The notes: generated from the letters alone by a model not told the origin. Positions 18,067 through 26,221 are shown, numbered from the stretch's first letter. The stretch: 42,280 bases of DNA from Deltaproteobacteria bacterium (GCA_016200645.1 JACQEJ010000131.1:1-42280); one strand, 5' to 3'. Numbers and translations are program-made.

Positions 18067-20856
18067 TTCCAGCTCTCCCCAATTTCTGCCGGCCTGAATA
18101 TCAACCTTTACAGGCACAGACAGTTTGGCTGCCGTTTCCATCTCTTTTTTTACGAGACCCTTCATCAATTCTATTTCTTTTTCCGGCACCTCAAAGATAA
18201 GCTCATCGTGAATCTGAAGCAGCATTCTTGATTGAAGATTTTCGTTTTTTAATCTTCTGAATATATTTATCATTGCGACTTTTATGATATCTGCCGCTGT
18301 CCCCTGTATGGGAGTATTGATTGTTATCCTTTCGCCAAACCTTCTTATCTGTTCGCTCTCGCTTCTAATCTCCGGCACATGCCTGCGCCTGCCAAAGAAC
18401 GTTGATACATAGCCCCTTTCCATTGCCTCGCTAATGGTTTTATCTATGAATGCCTTTACTCCCTTATAATAAAGAAAATAATCATCTATATATCCCCTTG
18501 CCTCATCCTGAGATATGCCCAGTTCTGCGGCTAAACCATAAGCCCCCATGCCGTAGATAATGCCGAAATTTATGGCCTTAGCCCTCCTCCGCATCTCCGA
18601 CGTAACAAGCTCCGGCTGAACGTTGAAGACCTCTGCCGCTGTCCTTGTATGCACATCCTCGTCTTTTTTGAACGCATCTATCAAAAGAGAGTCTTGGGAA
18701 AAATGTGCGACAATCCTGAGCTCTATCTGCGAATAGTCAGCAGATAAAAATAACCAGCCCTCATCAGCAATAAATGCCTGCCGGATTCTCTTGCCCAATT
18801 CTGTTCTTATGGGGATATTCTGGAGATTAGGCTCTGAGCTGGAAAGCCTGCCTGTGGCTGTAACGGTCTGATTAAATGATGTATGAATCCTCCGGGTCTT
18901 CGGATTTATAAGCTCCAGCAGGGCATCCACATAGGTTGATTTGAGCTTTGAGAGCTGCCTGAAATTTAAAATCTCGGCTGGCAATTCATGCTGAGCAGCA
19001 AGGATATTTAAGACCTCCTCATCCGTGGAAAATCCTGTCTTCGTCTTTTTTACCGGTTTTAATTTGAGTTTGTCAAATAAGACTGCCGCAAGCTGTTTAG
19101 GCGAGCTTATATTAAAGTCTGCTCCGGCAATTGTATAAATCCTGTTTTTCAGAATCTCAATCCTGCCTTCCAATTCTTTTGAAAGGTTTACAAGATAGTC
19201 TCTGTCCACCTTAATGCCGCTCCGTTCCATTTCCGCCAGAACCTTGGCCAATGGCATCTCCATTTCGTTAAAAAGTTTTAAAAGCCCCTCTCCTTCCAGT
19301 TGCGGCAGCATTTTCTCGGCAAGCTGACACACCGCATCGGCCTCGGCGCAGGTCTCTGCACAAACAGCATCCAAATCTTGACCCTTGACCCTTGACCCTC
19401 TGACCCTCTGACTCTTTGACTCTCTGACTCTTATTTGACGGCCTAATTGTTCATACGCAATATCCTCCAGCGTATGGCTTGACCGCGAAGGATTTAAGAG
19501 ATACGAGGCAATGCCGGTATCAAAATACACACCCTTCATATCAATGCCATGCTGTTTAAAAAACAGATAAACGTTTTTTATATCAGATGACATTTTTTTT
19601 ATGCCTTCATCTTCAATCATCGGTTTGATGATCTCAAGGATAGAGCGCGCGGGTAGGAGCGGGGCTTGTCCCCGCCCGTCATCATCAATTGAAACATAAA
19701 ACGCCTGATGCGGTTTTAAACAAAAGGCAACCACTGAAGAAGTTGAGAGTTGGGAGTTCGGAGTTGGGAGTTGAGAAAGAGATGTGTTGAAGAGTTGAGG
19801 CTCATTACTCCCTGATTCTCTGATTCTCTGACTCTCCGACTCTTTGACTCTTTGACTCCCTGCGGGCTTTAAGCAGGTCTCCGAACTCCGAACTGTCATC
19901 ACAGCAATCGCAGCGCCCCCCGCCTGTTTTATCTCCGCCGTCAATTTCTTCAACGCGTCTCTATCTGTTACGGCAGTGTATTCACCCTTCTCCTCCGCAG
20001 GTTCTTCCTGAATAATCTCTTTTAATAACTTGCTAAACTCCAGTTCCTTGAGCAGCTCTTTGAGCCTTGAATAATCAGGCGGCTTTACCGCAAGCTCTTC
20101 AAATGTATAAGCTACAGGCGCATTCGTATCTATGACGGCAAGCATTCGCGAAAGACGCGCATCTTCCGCATATTTTTCTAATTTCTCCCTAATCCCTTTT
20201 TCTTTCACCTTGTCAATATTGGACAAAAGATTTTCAATGGTTCCAAACTCCCGTATTAGCTTCACCGCAGTCTTTTCGCCGATTCCCTTCACCCCGGGTA
20301 TGTTATCCGAATCATCTCCTGCAAGGCCCATGATCTCCACAACCCGATCAGCCTCCACACCGAACCGTTTCCTCACCTCTTGAACGGAAAATCTCTTATC
20401 CTTCATGGTGTCAATCATGGTGGTGTTTTCATCTATGAGCTGGAGCATATCCTTGTCCGCCGCTATGATTATCACCTCTATATTTTTTTCTCTCATGTGC
20501 CGGGATAACGTGCCGATAATGTCATCGGCCTCATATCCCTGCATTTCAAGGGCAGGGATATTAAACGCCCTTACCAATTCTTTTATATACGGTATTTGCG
20601 GCTTGAGGCTGTCCGGCATCTCAGGCCTGTGCGCCTTATACTCCTCATACATCTTATGCCTGAAGGACGGCCCCTTGACATCAAATGCAACAGCTATATG
20701 GTCTGTTTTGAAATCTTTTATGACCTTTAACAACATTTGAGCAAAGCCATAGATGGCATTGGTAGGAAGCCCCTTGGAATTGGAAAGATGGGGAATGGCA
20801 TGAAATGCCCTGTAGATATACGAGCTGCCGTCTATAAGGAGGAGCTGTTTTTTCAT
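18064..20856 (-). CDS. polA: DNA polymerase I with repeat-derived inserts
   Basis: A 930-residue family-A polymerase. The 5' nuclease domain (1-290) has LLIDGSSYIYRAFHA, EADDIIGT and GDDSDNIPGVKGIGEKTA. The middle domain lacks the DTE exonuclease motif (AIAVMTVRS stands there), so no proofreading is expected. The polymerase domain has motif A DYSQIELR with D707, motif B RRRAKAINFGIIYG and motif C HDE at 883-885. Three stretches in the middle domain look foreign: residues ~330-373 (SQRVKESESQRIRESGS and more), ~391-404 (DGRGQAPLLP, a GTAGGRGC-like palindrome) and ~474-493 (RVRESKSQRVRGSRVKG). They are encoded by short tandem repeats and all fall outside catalytic regions. ATG 20856 gives a 4-base ATGA overlap with yraN; a GTG two codons earlier is the alternative. 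Confidence 0.96.
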   Translation of the reverse strand: MKKQLLLIDGSSYIYRAFHAIPHLSNSKGLPTNAIYGFAQMLLKVIKDFKTDHIAVAFDVKGPSFRHKMYEEYKAHRPEMPDSLKPQIPYIKELVRAFNIPALEMQGYEADDIIGTLSRHMREKNIEVIIIAADKDMLQLIDENTTMIDTMKDKRFSVQEVRKRFGVEADRVVEIMGLAGDDSDNIPGVKGIGEKTAVKLIREFGTIENLLSNIDKVKEKGIREKLEKYAEDARLSRMLAVIDTNAPVAYTFEELAVKPPDYSRLKELLKELEFSKLLKEIIQEEPAEEKGEYTAVTDRDALKKLTAEIKQAGGAAIAVMTVRSSETCLKPAGSQRVKESESQRIRESGSNEPQLFNTSLSQLPTPNSQLSTSSVVAFCLKPHQAFYVSIDDDGRGQAPLLPARSILEIIKPMIEDEGIKKMSSDIKNVYLFFKQHGIDMKGVYFDTGIASYLLNPSRSSHTLEDIAYEQLGRQIRVRESKSQRVRGSRVKGQDLDAVCAETCAEADAVCQLAEKMLPQLEGEGLLKLFNEMEMPLAKVLAEMERSGIKVDRDYLVNLSKELEGRIEILKNRIYTIAGADFNISSPKQLAAVLFDKLKLKPVKKTKTGFSTDEEVLNILAAQHELPAEILNFRQLSKLKSTYVDALLELINPKTRRIHTSFNQTVTATGRLSSSEPNLQNIPIRTELGKRIRQAFIADEGWLFLSADYSQIELRIVAHFSQDSLLIDAFKKDEDVHTRTAAEVFNVQPELVTSEMRRRAKAINFGIIYGMGAYGLAAELGISQDEARGYIDDYFLYYKGVKAFIDKTISEAMERGYVSTFFGRRRHVPEIRSESEQIRRFGERITINTPIQGTAADIIKVAMINIFRRLKNENLQSRMLLQIHDELIFEVPEKEIELMKGLVKKEMETAAKLSVPVKVDIQAGRNWGELE
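19378..19437. repeat. GACTCT/GACCCT tandem repeat inside polA
   Basis: Plus-strand words TTGACCC, CTCTGACC and CTCTGACT recur through this 60-base stretch. It is read in frame in PolA as an Arg/Ser-rich insert at residues ~474-493. Confidence 0.8.
19652..19680. repeat. GTAGG-GC palindrome inside polA
   Basis: GGTAGGAGCGGGGCTTG is followed by TCCCCGCCCGTC, giving an inner GCGGGG/CCCCGC dyad. It resembles a diverged GTAGGGGC element and is translated as DGRGQAPLLP in PolA. Confidence 0.6.
19737..19869. repeat. Large composite tandem repeat inside polA
   Basis: Two repeat types stand side by side. GAGTTGGGAGTTCGGAG-type units occupy about 19743-19775, and CTCTGACTCTTTGACTC-type units about 19808-19860. 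The whole is read in frame as ~44 residues rich in Ser, Gln, Arg and Glu. Length is a multiple of three overall, although the units are not. Confidence 0.85.
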
Positions 20857-21221
20857 AAACACAATTCAAACGCATTTTTTATCAATTCTATTTCCGGTTT
20901 ATTTTCTGTCATACTAATCCCGACGACATCAAATCTGGCGGGATTATTATTCAGTTTCTTCTGAGTCAAATATGCCAGAGCCGCCTTTGATAATTGTCTT
21001 TGCTTTCTTGAGTCTACCGCAAGTTTTGGAGGGCCAAATTTATCGCTTGTCTTTGTCTTCACCTCTATAAATGCCAGTGTCTTGCCATCAATGGCAATAA
21101 TGTCTATCTCGCCGTATCTGTTTCTAAAATTGGTTTCCACAATACGGTAGCCGTTTTTCCTGAGAAATTCAGCGGCCAGACCTTCCCCTTTTTTGCCGAC
21201 ACTAATCCTTATGAATGTCAC
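20853..21221 (-). CDS. yraN: YraN/UPF0102 family nuclease-like protein
   Basis: A 122-residue UPF0102 protein with the restriction-endonuclease-like fold: RYGEIDIIA (GEID 37-40) and FIEVKTK (EVK 53-55) give the D...ExK pattern of that fold. Function is unproven; it is nearly always encoded next to rnhB. The start is GTG at 21221, sharing four bases with the rnhB stop (GTGA). The stop overlaps polA by ATGA, so rnhB-yraN-polA are translationally coupled. Confidence 0.93.
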   Translation of the reverse strand: MTFIRISVGKKGEGLAAEFLRKNGYRIVETNFRNRYGEIDIIAIDGKTLAFIEVKTKTSDKFGPPKLAVDSRKQRQLSKAALAYLTQKKLNNNPARFDVVGISMTENKPEIELIKNAFELCL

Positions 21222-21820
21222 TTAAGATATTCCTTTACGCCTTTGAATGTTTTTCTGTGGATTGGGGAGGGACCGAAGCATTTTATCGCTTCAAGGTGTT
21301 CCGGCGTTCCATAACCTTTATGTTTTATGAAATTATAGTTTGGAAACATAACGTGGTATGCATCCATTATGCTGTCCCGCGCGGTTTTGGCCACTATTGA
21401 GGCTGCGGCTATGCTGACGCTTTTGGAATCGCCTTTTACAACAGACTGTTGTTGAACGGATGTATGTATCGGAAATTGACCGTCTATCAAAATAAAGTCA
21501 GGGAAAGGATTGAGTTTGTTGACGGCATCGGTCATTGCCTTGAGCGATGCTCTATGGATATTGATTGCCTCTATCTCATCCATCCAGACGATGCCGATGC
21601 CAACGGATACAGCCTCGAGATAGATGTCTAATAGTATGTTATCCCTTTGTGAAGGAGAAAGGGCTTTTGAATCTCTTATGCCCAAATGAAGAGGCGGTGG
21701 AAATTTGAAAATAACCGCTGCCGCAACTATCGGCCCTGCCAGAGGCCCCCTGCCTGCCTCATCTGCTCCTGCAATATACACGCAGCCATTTTTAAAGGCC
21801 TCTTGTTCGTAGGCATCCAT
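21218..21820 (-). CDS. rnhB: Ribonuclease HII
   Basis: A 200-residue RNase HII, which removes ribonucleotides and RNA from RNA-DNA hybrids. DEAGRGPLAGP places the catalytic pair D20-E21, followed by RDSKALS, LIDG with D113 and KTARDSIMDAY with D149. The end (KHKGYGTPEHLEAIKCFGPSPIHRKTF) is the family C-terminus. The start ATG 21820 follows a CTACAAGT repeat and lacks a ribosome site. It lies between rplS and yraN, the usual neighbours. Confidence 0.95.
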   Translation of the reverse strand: MDAYEQEAFKNGCVYIAGADEAGRGPLAGPIVAAAVIFKFPPPLHLGIRDSKALSPSQRDNILLDIYLEAVSVGIGIVWMDEIEAINIHRASLKAMTDAVNKLNPFPDFILIDGQFPIHTSVQQQSVVKGDSKSVSIAAASIVAKTARDSIMDAYHVMFPNYNFIKHKGYGTPEHLEAIKCFGPSPIHRKTFKGVKEYLK

Positions 21821-21825
21821 GATAA

Positions 21826-21902
21826 ACAGTCTACAAGTCTACAAGTCAAATAGCCTACAAGTTTAAAAACTTTTAGGCTCGTAGGCTAACAACTTGTAGG
21901 CT
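21826..21902. repeat. Two-armed CTACAAGT/ACTTGTAG repeat between rplS and rnhB
   Basis: The left arm has AGTCTACAAGTCTACAAGTC and AGCCTACAAG. The right arm has CTCGTAGGCT and ACTTGTAGGCTGTC in the opposite sense, around TTTAAAAACTTTT. It fills the whole 86-base gap and could fold into a long hairpin in mRNA. Confidence 0.8.
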
Positions 21903-21906
21903 GTCT

Positions 21907-22248
21907 TTACGCTTCTTCCTTAATCCTTGCCGCCTTGCCTTTCAGATTTCTCAGGTAAAACAGCTTTGCCCTTCTGATCATGCCTTTGCCAACTACCTTT
22001 ATGCTCTCGATGGAGGGAGAATTCAAAGGAAATGTTCTTTCCACGCCGACCCCGGAGGCAATCTTTCGCACGGTAATGGTTAACCTGACGCCATTGCCCC
22101 GCTTTCGTATCACCATACCCTCAAACGCCTGTGTGCGCTCCTTATCTCCCTCTTTAATCTTGATATTCACCCTGACGGTATCACCGGGCCTGAATTCGGG
22201 CATATCGGTGCGTAAAAAATCTCTTTCAATATTTGCTAATGGATTCAT
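21907..22248 (-). CDS. rplS: 50S ribosomal protein L19
   Basis: A 113-residue L19 of standard length. [28 protein letters not shown] and [16 protein letters not shown] are the conserved core, and the protein ends in [20 protein letters not shown]. It sits at the interface of the 30S and 50S subunits. A good GGGGAGGGG ribosome site precedes ATG 22248. It follows trmD in the classic rpsP-rimM-trmD-rplS order. Confidence 0.97.
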   Translation of the reverse strand: MNPLANIERDFLRTDMPEFRPGDTVRVNIKIKEGDKERTQAFEGMVIRKRGNGVRLTITVRKIASGVGVERTFPLNSPSIESIKVVGKGMIRRAKLFYLRNLKGKAARIKEEA

Positions 22249-22280
22249 AACCCCTCCCCTTTTTTAAATTCCTAAACAAA

Positions 22281-22309
22281 TAAGTCTTATAAGCCTTATA
22301 CGACCTATT
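22281..22309. repeat. TTATAAG repeat at trmD stop codon
   Basis: AAGTCTTATAAGCCTTATAC runs into GACCTATTT. The trmD stop (TAG, 22305-22307 on the minus strand) is the first triplet of the TAGGTCGTATAAGG word. Related to 18020-18066. Confidence 0.65.
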
Positions 22310-23030
22310 TTTCTTTTTCTTTTTCGGTCAACTGAGCTCTTTCCAAAAGATCCGGCCTCTTCTCCATGGTTCTTTTTATTGATTCCAGCCTTCTCCATTT
22401 TTTTATCTCCTGATGATTGCCTGACAACAAAATATCCGGGACACTGAGCCCCCTGAAACTTTCCGGCCTTGTATACTGAGGATATTCCAAAAGCCCCCCG
22501 GAAATTCCGAAAGACGAAAAAGAATCATGTTTTGCTGAAACATCAGCGCCGAGAACTCCCGGAACAAGTCTTGATACTGCGTCGACAATTACCATGGCAG
22601 GCAGCTCTCCTCCGCTCAATATATAATCTCCAACCGATACCTCCCTGTCAACGACCAATTCCTTAACCCGCTCATCCACACCTTCATATCTGCCGCATAT
22701 AATCACGAGACTCTTTGCAGCGGAAAATTCAGCGGCCATCTGTTGATTGAACTTTCTTCCCTGGGGCGTGGTGAGAATTACCTCTGCATCCTGATTGGAG
22801 CCTGCCTTAACCGATTCAACCGCCCTTATGATAGGCTCTGCCTTCATGACCATCCCAGCGCCGCCGCCGTAAGGATAGTCATCGGTGGTTCTATGTTTAT
22901 CAGCGGCAAAATCTCTTATATTGCGGATGTGAATCTCTATGAGCCCCTTTTGAATCGCCTTCCCCAGTATGCTCTGTTTGAGGGGCGATTCAAAAAAATC
23001 AGGAAAGATGGTCAGTATGTCAAAGCGCAT
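22305..23030 (-). CDS. trmD: tRNA (guanine-37-N1)-methyltransferase
   Basis: A 241-residue SPOUT methyltransferase that methylates G37 of tRNAs reading C-leading codons, using S-adenosylmethionine. [27 protein letters not shown] and the trefoil-knot segment [10 protein letters not shown] with [14 protein letters not shown] are all present. HYTRPE is replaced by [10 protein letters not shown], a normal variant. The leader before ATG 23030 is a GGCTATAG/GCAATGG repeat with no Shine-Dalgarno. The C-terminus is the low-complexity EKEKEK, next to another repeat. Confidence 0.96.
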   Translation of the reverse strand: MRFDILTIFPDFFESPLKQSILGKAIQKGLIEIHIRNIRDFAADKHRTTDDYPYGGGAGMVMKAEPIIRAVESVKAGSNQDAEVILTTPQGRKFNQQMAAEFSAAKSLVIICGRYEGVDERVKELVVDREVSVGDYILSGGELPAMVIVDAVSRLVPGVLGADVSAKHDSFSSFGISGGLLEYPQYTRPESFRGLSVPDILLSGNHQEIKKWRRLESIKRTMEKRPDLLERAQLTEKEKEK

Positions 23031-23037
23031 ATTGAAT

Positions 23038-23147
23038 ACAGGCTATAGGTAATGGGCAATGGGCAATGGGCTATAGGATTAGAAATTCTAATATCCAAAT
23101 TACAAATTTTAAATTTAGAATTTCGCCTATTGCCTATTGCCTGCTTT
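23038..23147. repeat. Two-armed repeat with AT-rich centre between rimM and trmD
   Basis: GGCTATAGGTAATGGGCAAT units (23041-23076) face CCTATTGCCTATTGCC (23128-23143). In between is an AT-rich block with TTAGAAATTCTAA and AAATTTTAAATTTAGAATTT, itself palindromic. The right arm supplies the rimM stop codon and the residues GNRQ. Confidence 0.85.
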
Positions 23148-23651
23148 TGGCAAAAGCCCTTCCAACAAATGAACCGTCATCTTCCCTGAATCAACATCCA
23201 CCTTTAAAACCACATCACGGGTAGCGGGTATTAATATCTCCCCCAAAGGACTTTTTACCGCATACACATCATTGCTGCCGGTCGAGAATATATCGGTTAT
23301 AACGCCGATTGCCTTCCCCTTCTCTGTTACAACCTTCATACCGTGCAGCTGAAAACTATAATATTCTCCTTCAGGAAGCAAGGGAATATCCGCCTTATCT
23401 ATAAAAACATCGAAACCTACCAATTCACCGGCATGATTCCTGTCATCATACCCATTCAATGAGAAGAGGATAACCCCTTTATGAGGTCTGTTATTCTTCA
23501 CCTCGCAAATCACGGTATGCCCTTCTTTAAAAAGATGGAGTTTTTTCCACGGCTTTTTATCGCAATCACCATAGGGGAGTATCTTCACTTCACCGTGAAT
23601 GCCGTGAATGCCTACTATCTTGCCGACTAAAAGGAGTTTATTTTTATTCAA
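23127..23651 (-). CDS. rimM: Ribosome maturation factor RimM
   Basis: A 174-residue RimM, which helps assemble the 30S head near S19. The N-terminal barrel has [20 protein letters not shown], and the PRC-like C-terminal half has [20 protein letters not shown] and [11 protein letters not shown]. The start is TTG at 23651, within the last codons of khpA (8-base overlap). No ATG is available upstream of the conserved LLVGKI segment. The normal C-terminus would be EGLL plus a few residues; the last ones, GNRQ, come from the CCTATTGCC repeat, as in the AcrA-like gene. Confidence 0.93.
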   Translation of the reverse strand: MNKNKLLLVGKIVGIHGIHGEVKILPYGDCDKKPWKKLHLFKEGHTVICEVKNNRPHKGVILFSLNGYDDRNHAGELVGFDVFIDKADIPLLPEGEYYSFQLHGMKVVTEKGKAIGVITDIFSTGSNDVYAVKSPLGEILIPATRDVVLKVDVDSGKMTVHLLEGLLPKAGNRQ

Positions 23652-23874
23652 TTATTTCCAGCACTGCCCTCTTTTTTATCTTTGTTGACGCGGCAGTGAG
23701 GATTGTTCTAAGCGCCCTGGCTGTCCTTCCCTGCTTGCCGATAACCTTTCCTAGGTCTTCCTTGGCAACAGCCAGCTCAACAACAGATGTATTTTCCCCT
23801 TCAACCTCCGTCACCTTGACCTGTTCTGGATGATCCACAAGGGCCTTTGCAATGCTCTCAATCAGATTTTTCAT
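23644..23874 (-). CDS. khpA: KH-domain RNA-binding protein KhpA (YlqC)
   Basis: A 76-residue single KH domain of standard length. The GxxG loop is [14 protein letters not shown] (GKQG at 46-49), which binds single-stranded RNA. In Gram-positives it pairs with KhpB; the partner is not in this window. A strong GGAGGTGG ribosome site precedes ATG 23874. The position between rpsP and rimM is the conserved one. Confidence 0.95.
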   Translation of the reverse strand: MKNLIESIAKALVDHPEQVKVTEVEGENTSVVELAVAKEDLGKVIGKQGRTARALRTILTAASTKIKKRAVLEIIE

Positions 23875-23898
23875 TTTTCCACCTCCGGATTAAAATCA

Positions 23899-23980
23899 GC
23901 AGACAGCAAACGGTAGACAGTAGAAAGGAAAAGCAAAGTGTGCCTACTCCTGCTTCCTGTCTACTGTCTACTGTCTGCTT
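23899..23980. repeat. Two-armed CAGTAGA heptad repeat between rpsP and khpA
   Basis: CAGACAG, GGTAGACAGTAGAAAGG (left arm) faces TTCCTGTCTACTGTCTACTG with TCTG (right arm); the arms are near-complementary. Read on the minus strand the right arm gives rpsP its last residues ADSRQ and the stop TAG. The same heptad in the other orientation encodes the TolC-like signal peptide. Confidence 0.85.
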
Positions 23981-24233
23981 GTTTCAGCTTGGCCAAAACG
24001 CCCGCTTTATTTAAAACCTTTCCTACAGTTTCACTGGGGATAGCTCCTTTCCTGAGCCATCCCAATACAGCATCCTCTTTAATCTCTGCCTTGGCCGGAT
24101 TCTTTGTCGGGTCGTATGTCCCCACGATTTCAAGAAATTTCCCGTCTCTTGGAGCATTGGAATCCGCAACCACTATCCGGTAGAAAGGCTTCTTCTTTCC
24201 ACCAAGCCTTGTAAGCCTTATCTTTACTGACAT
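23961..24233 (-). CDS. rpsP: 30S ribosomal protein S16
   Basis: A 90-residue S16: [39 protein letters not shown] and [13 protein letters not shown] are all canonical. AGGAGGT lies 11 bases before ATG 24233. The natural sequence probably ended near AKLKQ; the final ADSRQ and stop codon are encoded by the CAGTAGA heptad repeat. Located between ffh and khpA, the usual order. Confidence 0.97.
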   Translation of the reverse strand: MSVKIRLTRLGGKKKPFYRIVVADSNAPRDGKFLEIVGTYDPTKNPAKAEIKEDAVLGWLRKGAIPSETVGKVLNKAGVLAKLKQADSRQ

Positions 24234-24251
24234 TTTACCCTATACCTCCTT

Positions 24252-24306
24252 AAAATCTCAAACCTAAAGGTTTGAGTTACTGTAACTCAAGGCTTTAGCC
24301 TTGAAG
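24252..24306. repeat. Two-hairpin element (TCAAACC / TCAAGGC) between ffh and rpsP
   Basis: Two 18-base hairpins, TCAAACCTAAAGGTTTGA and TCAAGGCTTTAGCCTTGA, each with 8-base arms, are joined by GTTACTGTAAC. The same element recurs at 39625-39678 (inside a protein gene) and 41484-41536. It immediately follows the ffh stop codon. Confidence 0.85.
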
Positions 24307-24308
24307 TT

Positions 24309-25643
24309 TTAAAACGGCAAAAGCCCTCTTCCGCCAATCTGTGGCAATCCGCCTTTGGAAAATCTTTTCATCATCTCCCGCATTTGAACATACTGTTTGA
24401 CCAGTTTATTCACTTCCTGAACAGATGTGCCGCTTCCCTTTGCAATCCTCTTTCTCCGGTTAGCGTTAAGGATGGTATGGCTGAGCCGTTCCTCTTTTGT
24501 CATGGAGTTTATGATAGCCTCTATCCTTACCAGGCCCTTTTCATCGGGTGTAACACCGGATTTTTTCTGCATCTCTTTAAAACCGGGAACCATTGCAAGT
24601 ATGCTCTCAAGGCTGCCCATCTTCTTTATCTGGCCCAATTGCTCCCTGAAGTCCTCCAGTGTAAAGGCGTCTTTTCTTAACTTTCTCTCCAGTTCCTTTG
24701 CCTTTTTTTCGTCAACAACTTCCTGCGCCTTTTCTATGAGCGTAAGCACATCGCCCATGCCAAGTATCCGGCTCGCCATCCTGTCAGGATAAAACGGCTC
24801 TATGGCGTCTATCTTTTCTCCAACACCGATAAATTTTATCGGCTTGCCGACAACAGCCTTTATGGAAAGGGCAGCGCCGCCTCGTGCATCGCCATCCAGT
24901 TTTGTAAGTATTATACCGGTAATTCCAACTGCCTCATTAAACCCTTTTGCTGTATTCACTGCATCCTGGCCGGTCATGCTGTCCGCAACAAAGAGAATCT
25001 CCTTAGGATTAAGAATGTTCGTGAGATCCTTCAACTCCCCCATCAATTCATTATCTATATGCAATCTTCCCGCTGTATCTATAAGGATGGTATCATAACC
25101 TTTAACATCAGCAATCCTGCGCGCTTCCTGACATATAGCTTGCGGTTTAAGGTCAGCGTTAGCATCAAAGACATCTACATTTATATCATTGGCAAGCTTT
25201 TTAAGCTGAAGCACGGCTGCAGGCCTATATATATCCGCCGGAACCAGGTATGGATTCCTGCCTTTTGACTTCAGGTGCCTTGCGAGCTTGGCAGCAGTTG
25301 TGGTTTTGCCGGACCCCTGCAATCCGACAAGCATGATTACTACAGGCGGTTTTGAGCCAAGGTCAAGACCGTGAGAGCTCCCGCCTAAAATCTCTACCAG
25401 TTCATCGCTGACAATCTTTATAAACTGCTGTCCAGGCGTAAGGCTTTCCAGCACCTCCTTGCCGATTGCCTTAGCCCTTACCTTTTCAGTAAAATCTTTG
25501 ACAACGGTAAAATTGACATCAGCCTCCAGGAGCGCCATCCTGACATCCTTTAATGCATCCTGGATGTTTGCCGCGGACAAACTTCCCTGCCCCCGTAGCC
25601 TCTTTATGATTATACCTAGTCTGTCGCTTAAACTTTCAAACAT
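24309..25643 (-). CDS. ffh: Signal recognition particle protein Ffh (SRP54)
   Basis: A 444-residue GTPase of the SRP. The N domain starts MFESLSDRLG. The G domain has GLQGSGKTTTAAKLA (G1), LIDTAGR, and TKLDGDARGG. The methionine-rich M domain has SMTKEERLSHTILNANRRKRIAKGSG, which binds SRP RNA and signal peptides. ATG 25643 is preferred because it gives the family start; a TTG two codons upstream is possible. It is the first gene of the operon that runs to polA. A strong promoter lies at 25701-25728. Confidence 0.96.
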   Translation of the reverse strand: MFESLSDRLGIIIKRLRGQGSLSAANIQDALKDVRMALLEADVNFTVVKDFTEKVRAKAIGKEVLESLTPGQQFIKIVSDELVEILGGSSHGLDLGSKPPVVIMLVGLQGSGKTTTAAKLARHLKSKGRNPYLVPADIYRPAAVLQLKKLANDINVDVFDANADLKPQAICQEARRIADVKGYDTILIDTAGRLHIDNELMGELKDLTNILNPKEILFVADSMTGQDAVNTAKGFNEAVGITGIILTKLDGDARGGAALSIKAVVGKPIKFIGVGEKIDAIEPFYPDRMASRILGMGDVLTLIEKAQEVVDEKKAKELERKLRKDAFTLEDFREQLGQIKKMGSLESILAMVPGFKEMQKKSGVTPDEKGLVRIEAIINSMTKEERLSHTILNANRRKRIAKGSGTSVQEVNKLVKQYVQMREMMKRFSKGGLPQIGGRGLLPF

Positions 25644-25700
25644 ACTCAAAAGGTTTTCTTAATGAAAAAGAGCCTGAGAAAAAAGTTTTGAATATGTAAC

Positions 25701-25728
25701 GATATAGGATAATTACATATATTGTCAA
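25701..25728 (-). promoter_or_regulatory. Sigma-70 promoter of the ffh-polA operon
   Basis: On the minus strand TTGACA (25723-25728) is followed 16 bases later by TATATC (25701-25706). The transcript would carry a leader of about 50 bases before ffh. It is the only clear promoter for the nine genes down to polA. Confidence 0.7.
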
Positions 25729-25750
25729 GGTTTTTTTAGATTTATGTTAA

Positions 25751-25873
25751 CAGCAACCAAAATGTCCTCCTTATGCTGATGGGTCTGTGGCAGTGTTTCA
25801 TGGTCCCCGCAAGCTTGCTGATTATGACTTCAAAGGTCAATTGAAGGAAGGCCAATTGAAAATAGAAAGTTAG
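25751..25873 (+). pseudogene. 3' remnant of a transposase gene
   Basis: An open frame of 40 codons ends in TAG at 25871. It reads PPYADGSVAVFHGPRKLADY then DFKGQLKEGQLKIES, the kind of C-terminal strand-rich tail I associate with DDE/integrase-core transposases of the ISNCY or IS481 type. It is closed upstream by TAA at 25748, and nothing recognisable precedes it, so only the last part survives. The IS-end-like repeats just downstream support the call. Family assignment is from memory and uncertain. The stop codon lies in GAAAGTTAGAAAGTTG repeats. Confidence 0.45.
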
Positions 25874-25951
25874 AAAGTTGAAAGTTATAAAGTTAGAAAA
25901 AGGAAAGAAGGAGGACGGCTGTGTAGAGCCGGGCAAGGTCGGAGAGACATG

Positions 25952-25996
25952 GGCAGGAAAGGCGCTTCGGGCTGCGCCCTCCGCGCCTTTCGTGCC
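25952..25996. other. Nested stem-loop within the IS remnant
   Basis: GGCA...TGCC encloses AAAGGCGC...GCGCCTTT, which encloses GGGC-TGC-GCCC. Three stacked perfect stems are separated by small internal loops. It could be the transcription terminator of the IS on either strand, though only a modest T-run (ATTTTATTTG) follows on the plus strand. Confidence 0.55.
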
Positions 25997-26100
25997 GAAT
26001 CAAGAAGCGGACATTTTATTTGTTGTAAAAGGGGATATTTGTATTTGTTGACGACAGGGGAAAATGGGAAGGGAAAATACCTGCCGCAACAGTTAAATGC

Positions 26101-26214
26101 ACTGCTCTAAGCAGTTAAACACAAAAACGTCAAAAATGCAGTTTTAGGGATAGGCCGACGGTCTCAAATCCGACTAAAGCGGGATTGGGAAGACAGGCCA
26201 ATAGCTGCAAACTG
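26101..26214. other. Unassigned structured segment between IS remnant and sppA
   Basis: A small hairpin ACTGC-TCTAA-GCAGT (26101-26115) is followed by a larger nested fold. CAGTTT (26139) pairs with AAACTG (26209), GGCC (26153) with GGCC (26196), GTCT (26161) with AGAC (26191), and AATCC (26167) with GGATT (26182) around the loop CGACTAAAGCG. I match it to no tRNA, SRP RNA, tmRNA or riboswitch that I know. It ends 8 bases from the sppA stop, so on the minus strand it would be the sppA 3' region. No gene is visible in 26057-26221. Confidence 0.35.
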
Positions 26215-26221
26215 TCCTTTT

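Larger units (their letters stand above)
25751..26056 (+). mobile_element. Decayed insertion sequence, right end
   Basis: After the transposase remnant comes a GAAAGTT-type repeat (25861-25905), a strong stem-loop (25952-25996) and two direct repeats, GCGGACATTTTATTTGTTG (26007-26025) and GGGGATATTTGTATTTGTTG (26031-26050). They end at ACGACA, so the outer end read inward is TGTCGTCAACAAATAC. Repeated ATTTGTTG/CAACAAAT blocks ending in TG...CA are typical of several IS families. No left end or full transposase is present. Confidence 0.5.

Noticed and set aside
19700-20000. Proofreading exonuclease activity in PolA
   Set aside because: The DTE-type metal-binding motif is absent at the expected place (AIAVMTVRS).
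25742-25936. Minus-strand 64-codon frame opposite the IS remnant
   Set aside because: It is antisense to the better-supported transposase tail and is mostly low-complexity repeat.
26101-26214. Integron attC site
   Set aside because: The hairpins lack the paired RYYYAAC and GTTRRRY core sites, and no integrase is present.
25921-26221. tRNA, SRP RNA or tmRNA next to ffh
   Set aside because: No acceptor stem with CCA, no GGAAG-type SRP tetraloop region and no tmRNA landmarks on either strand.
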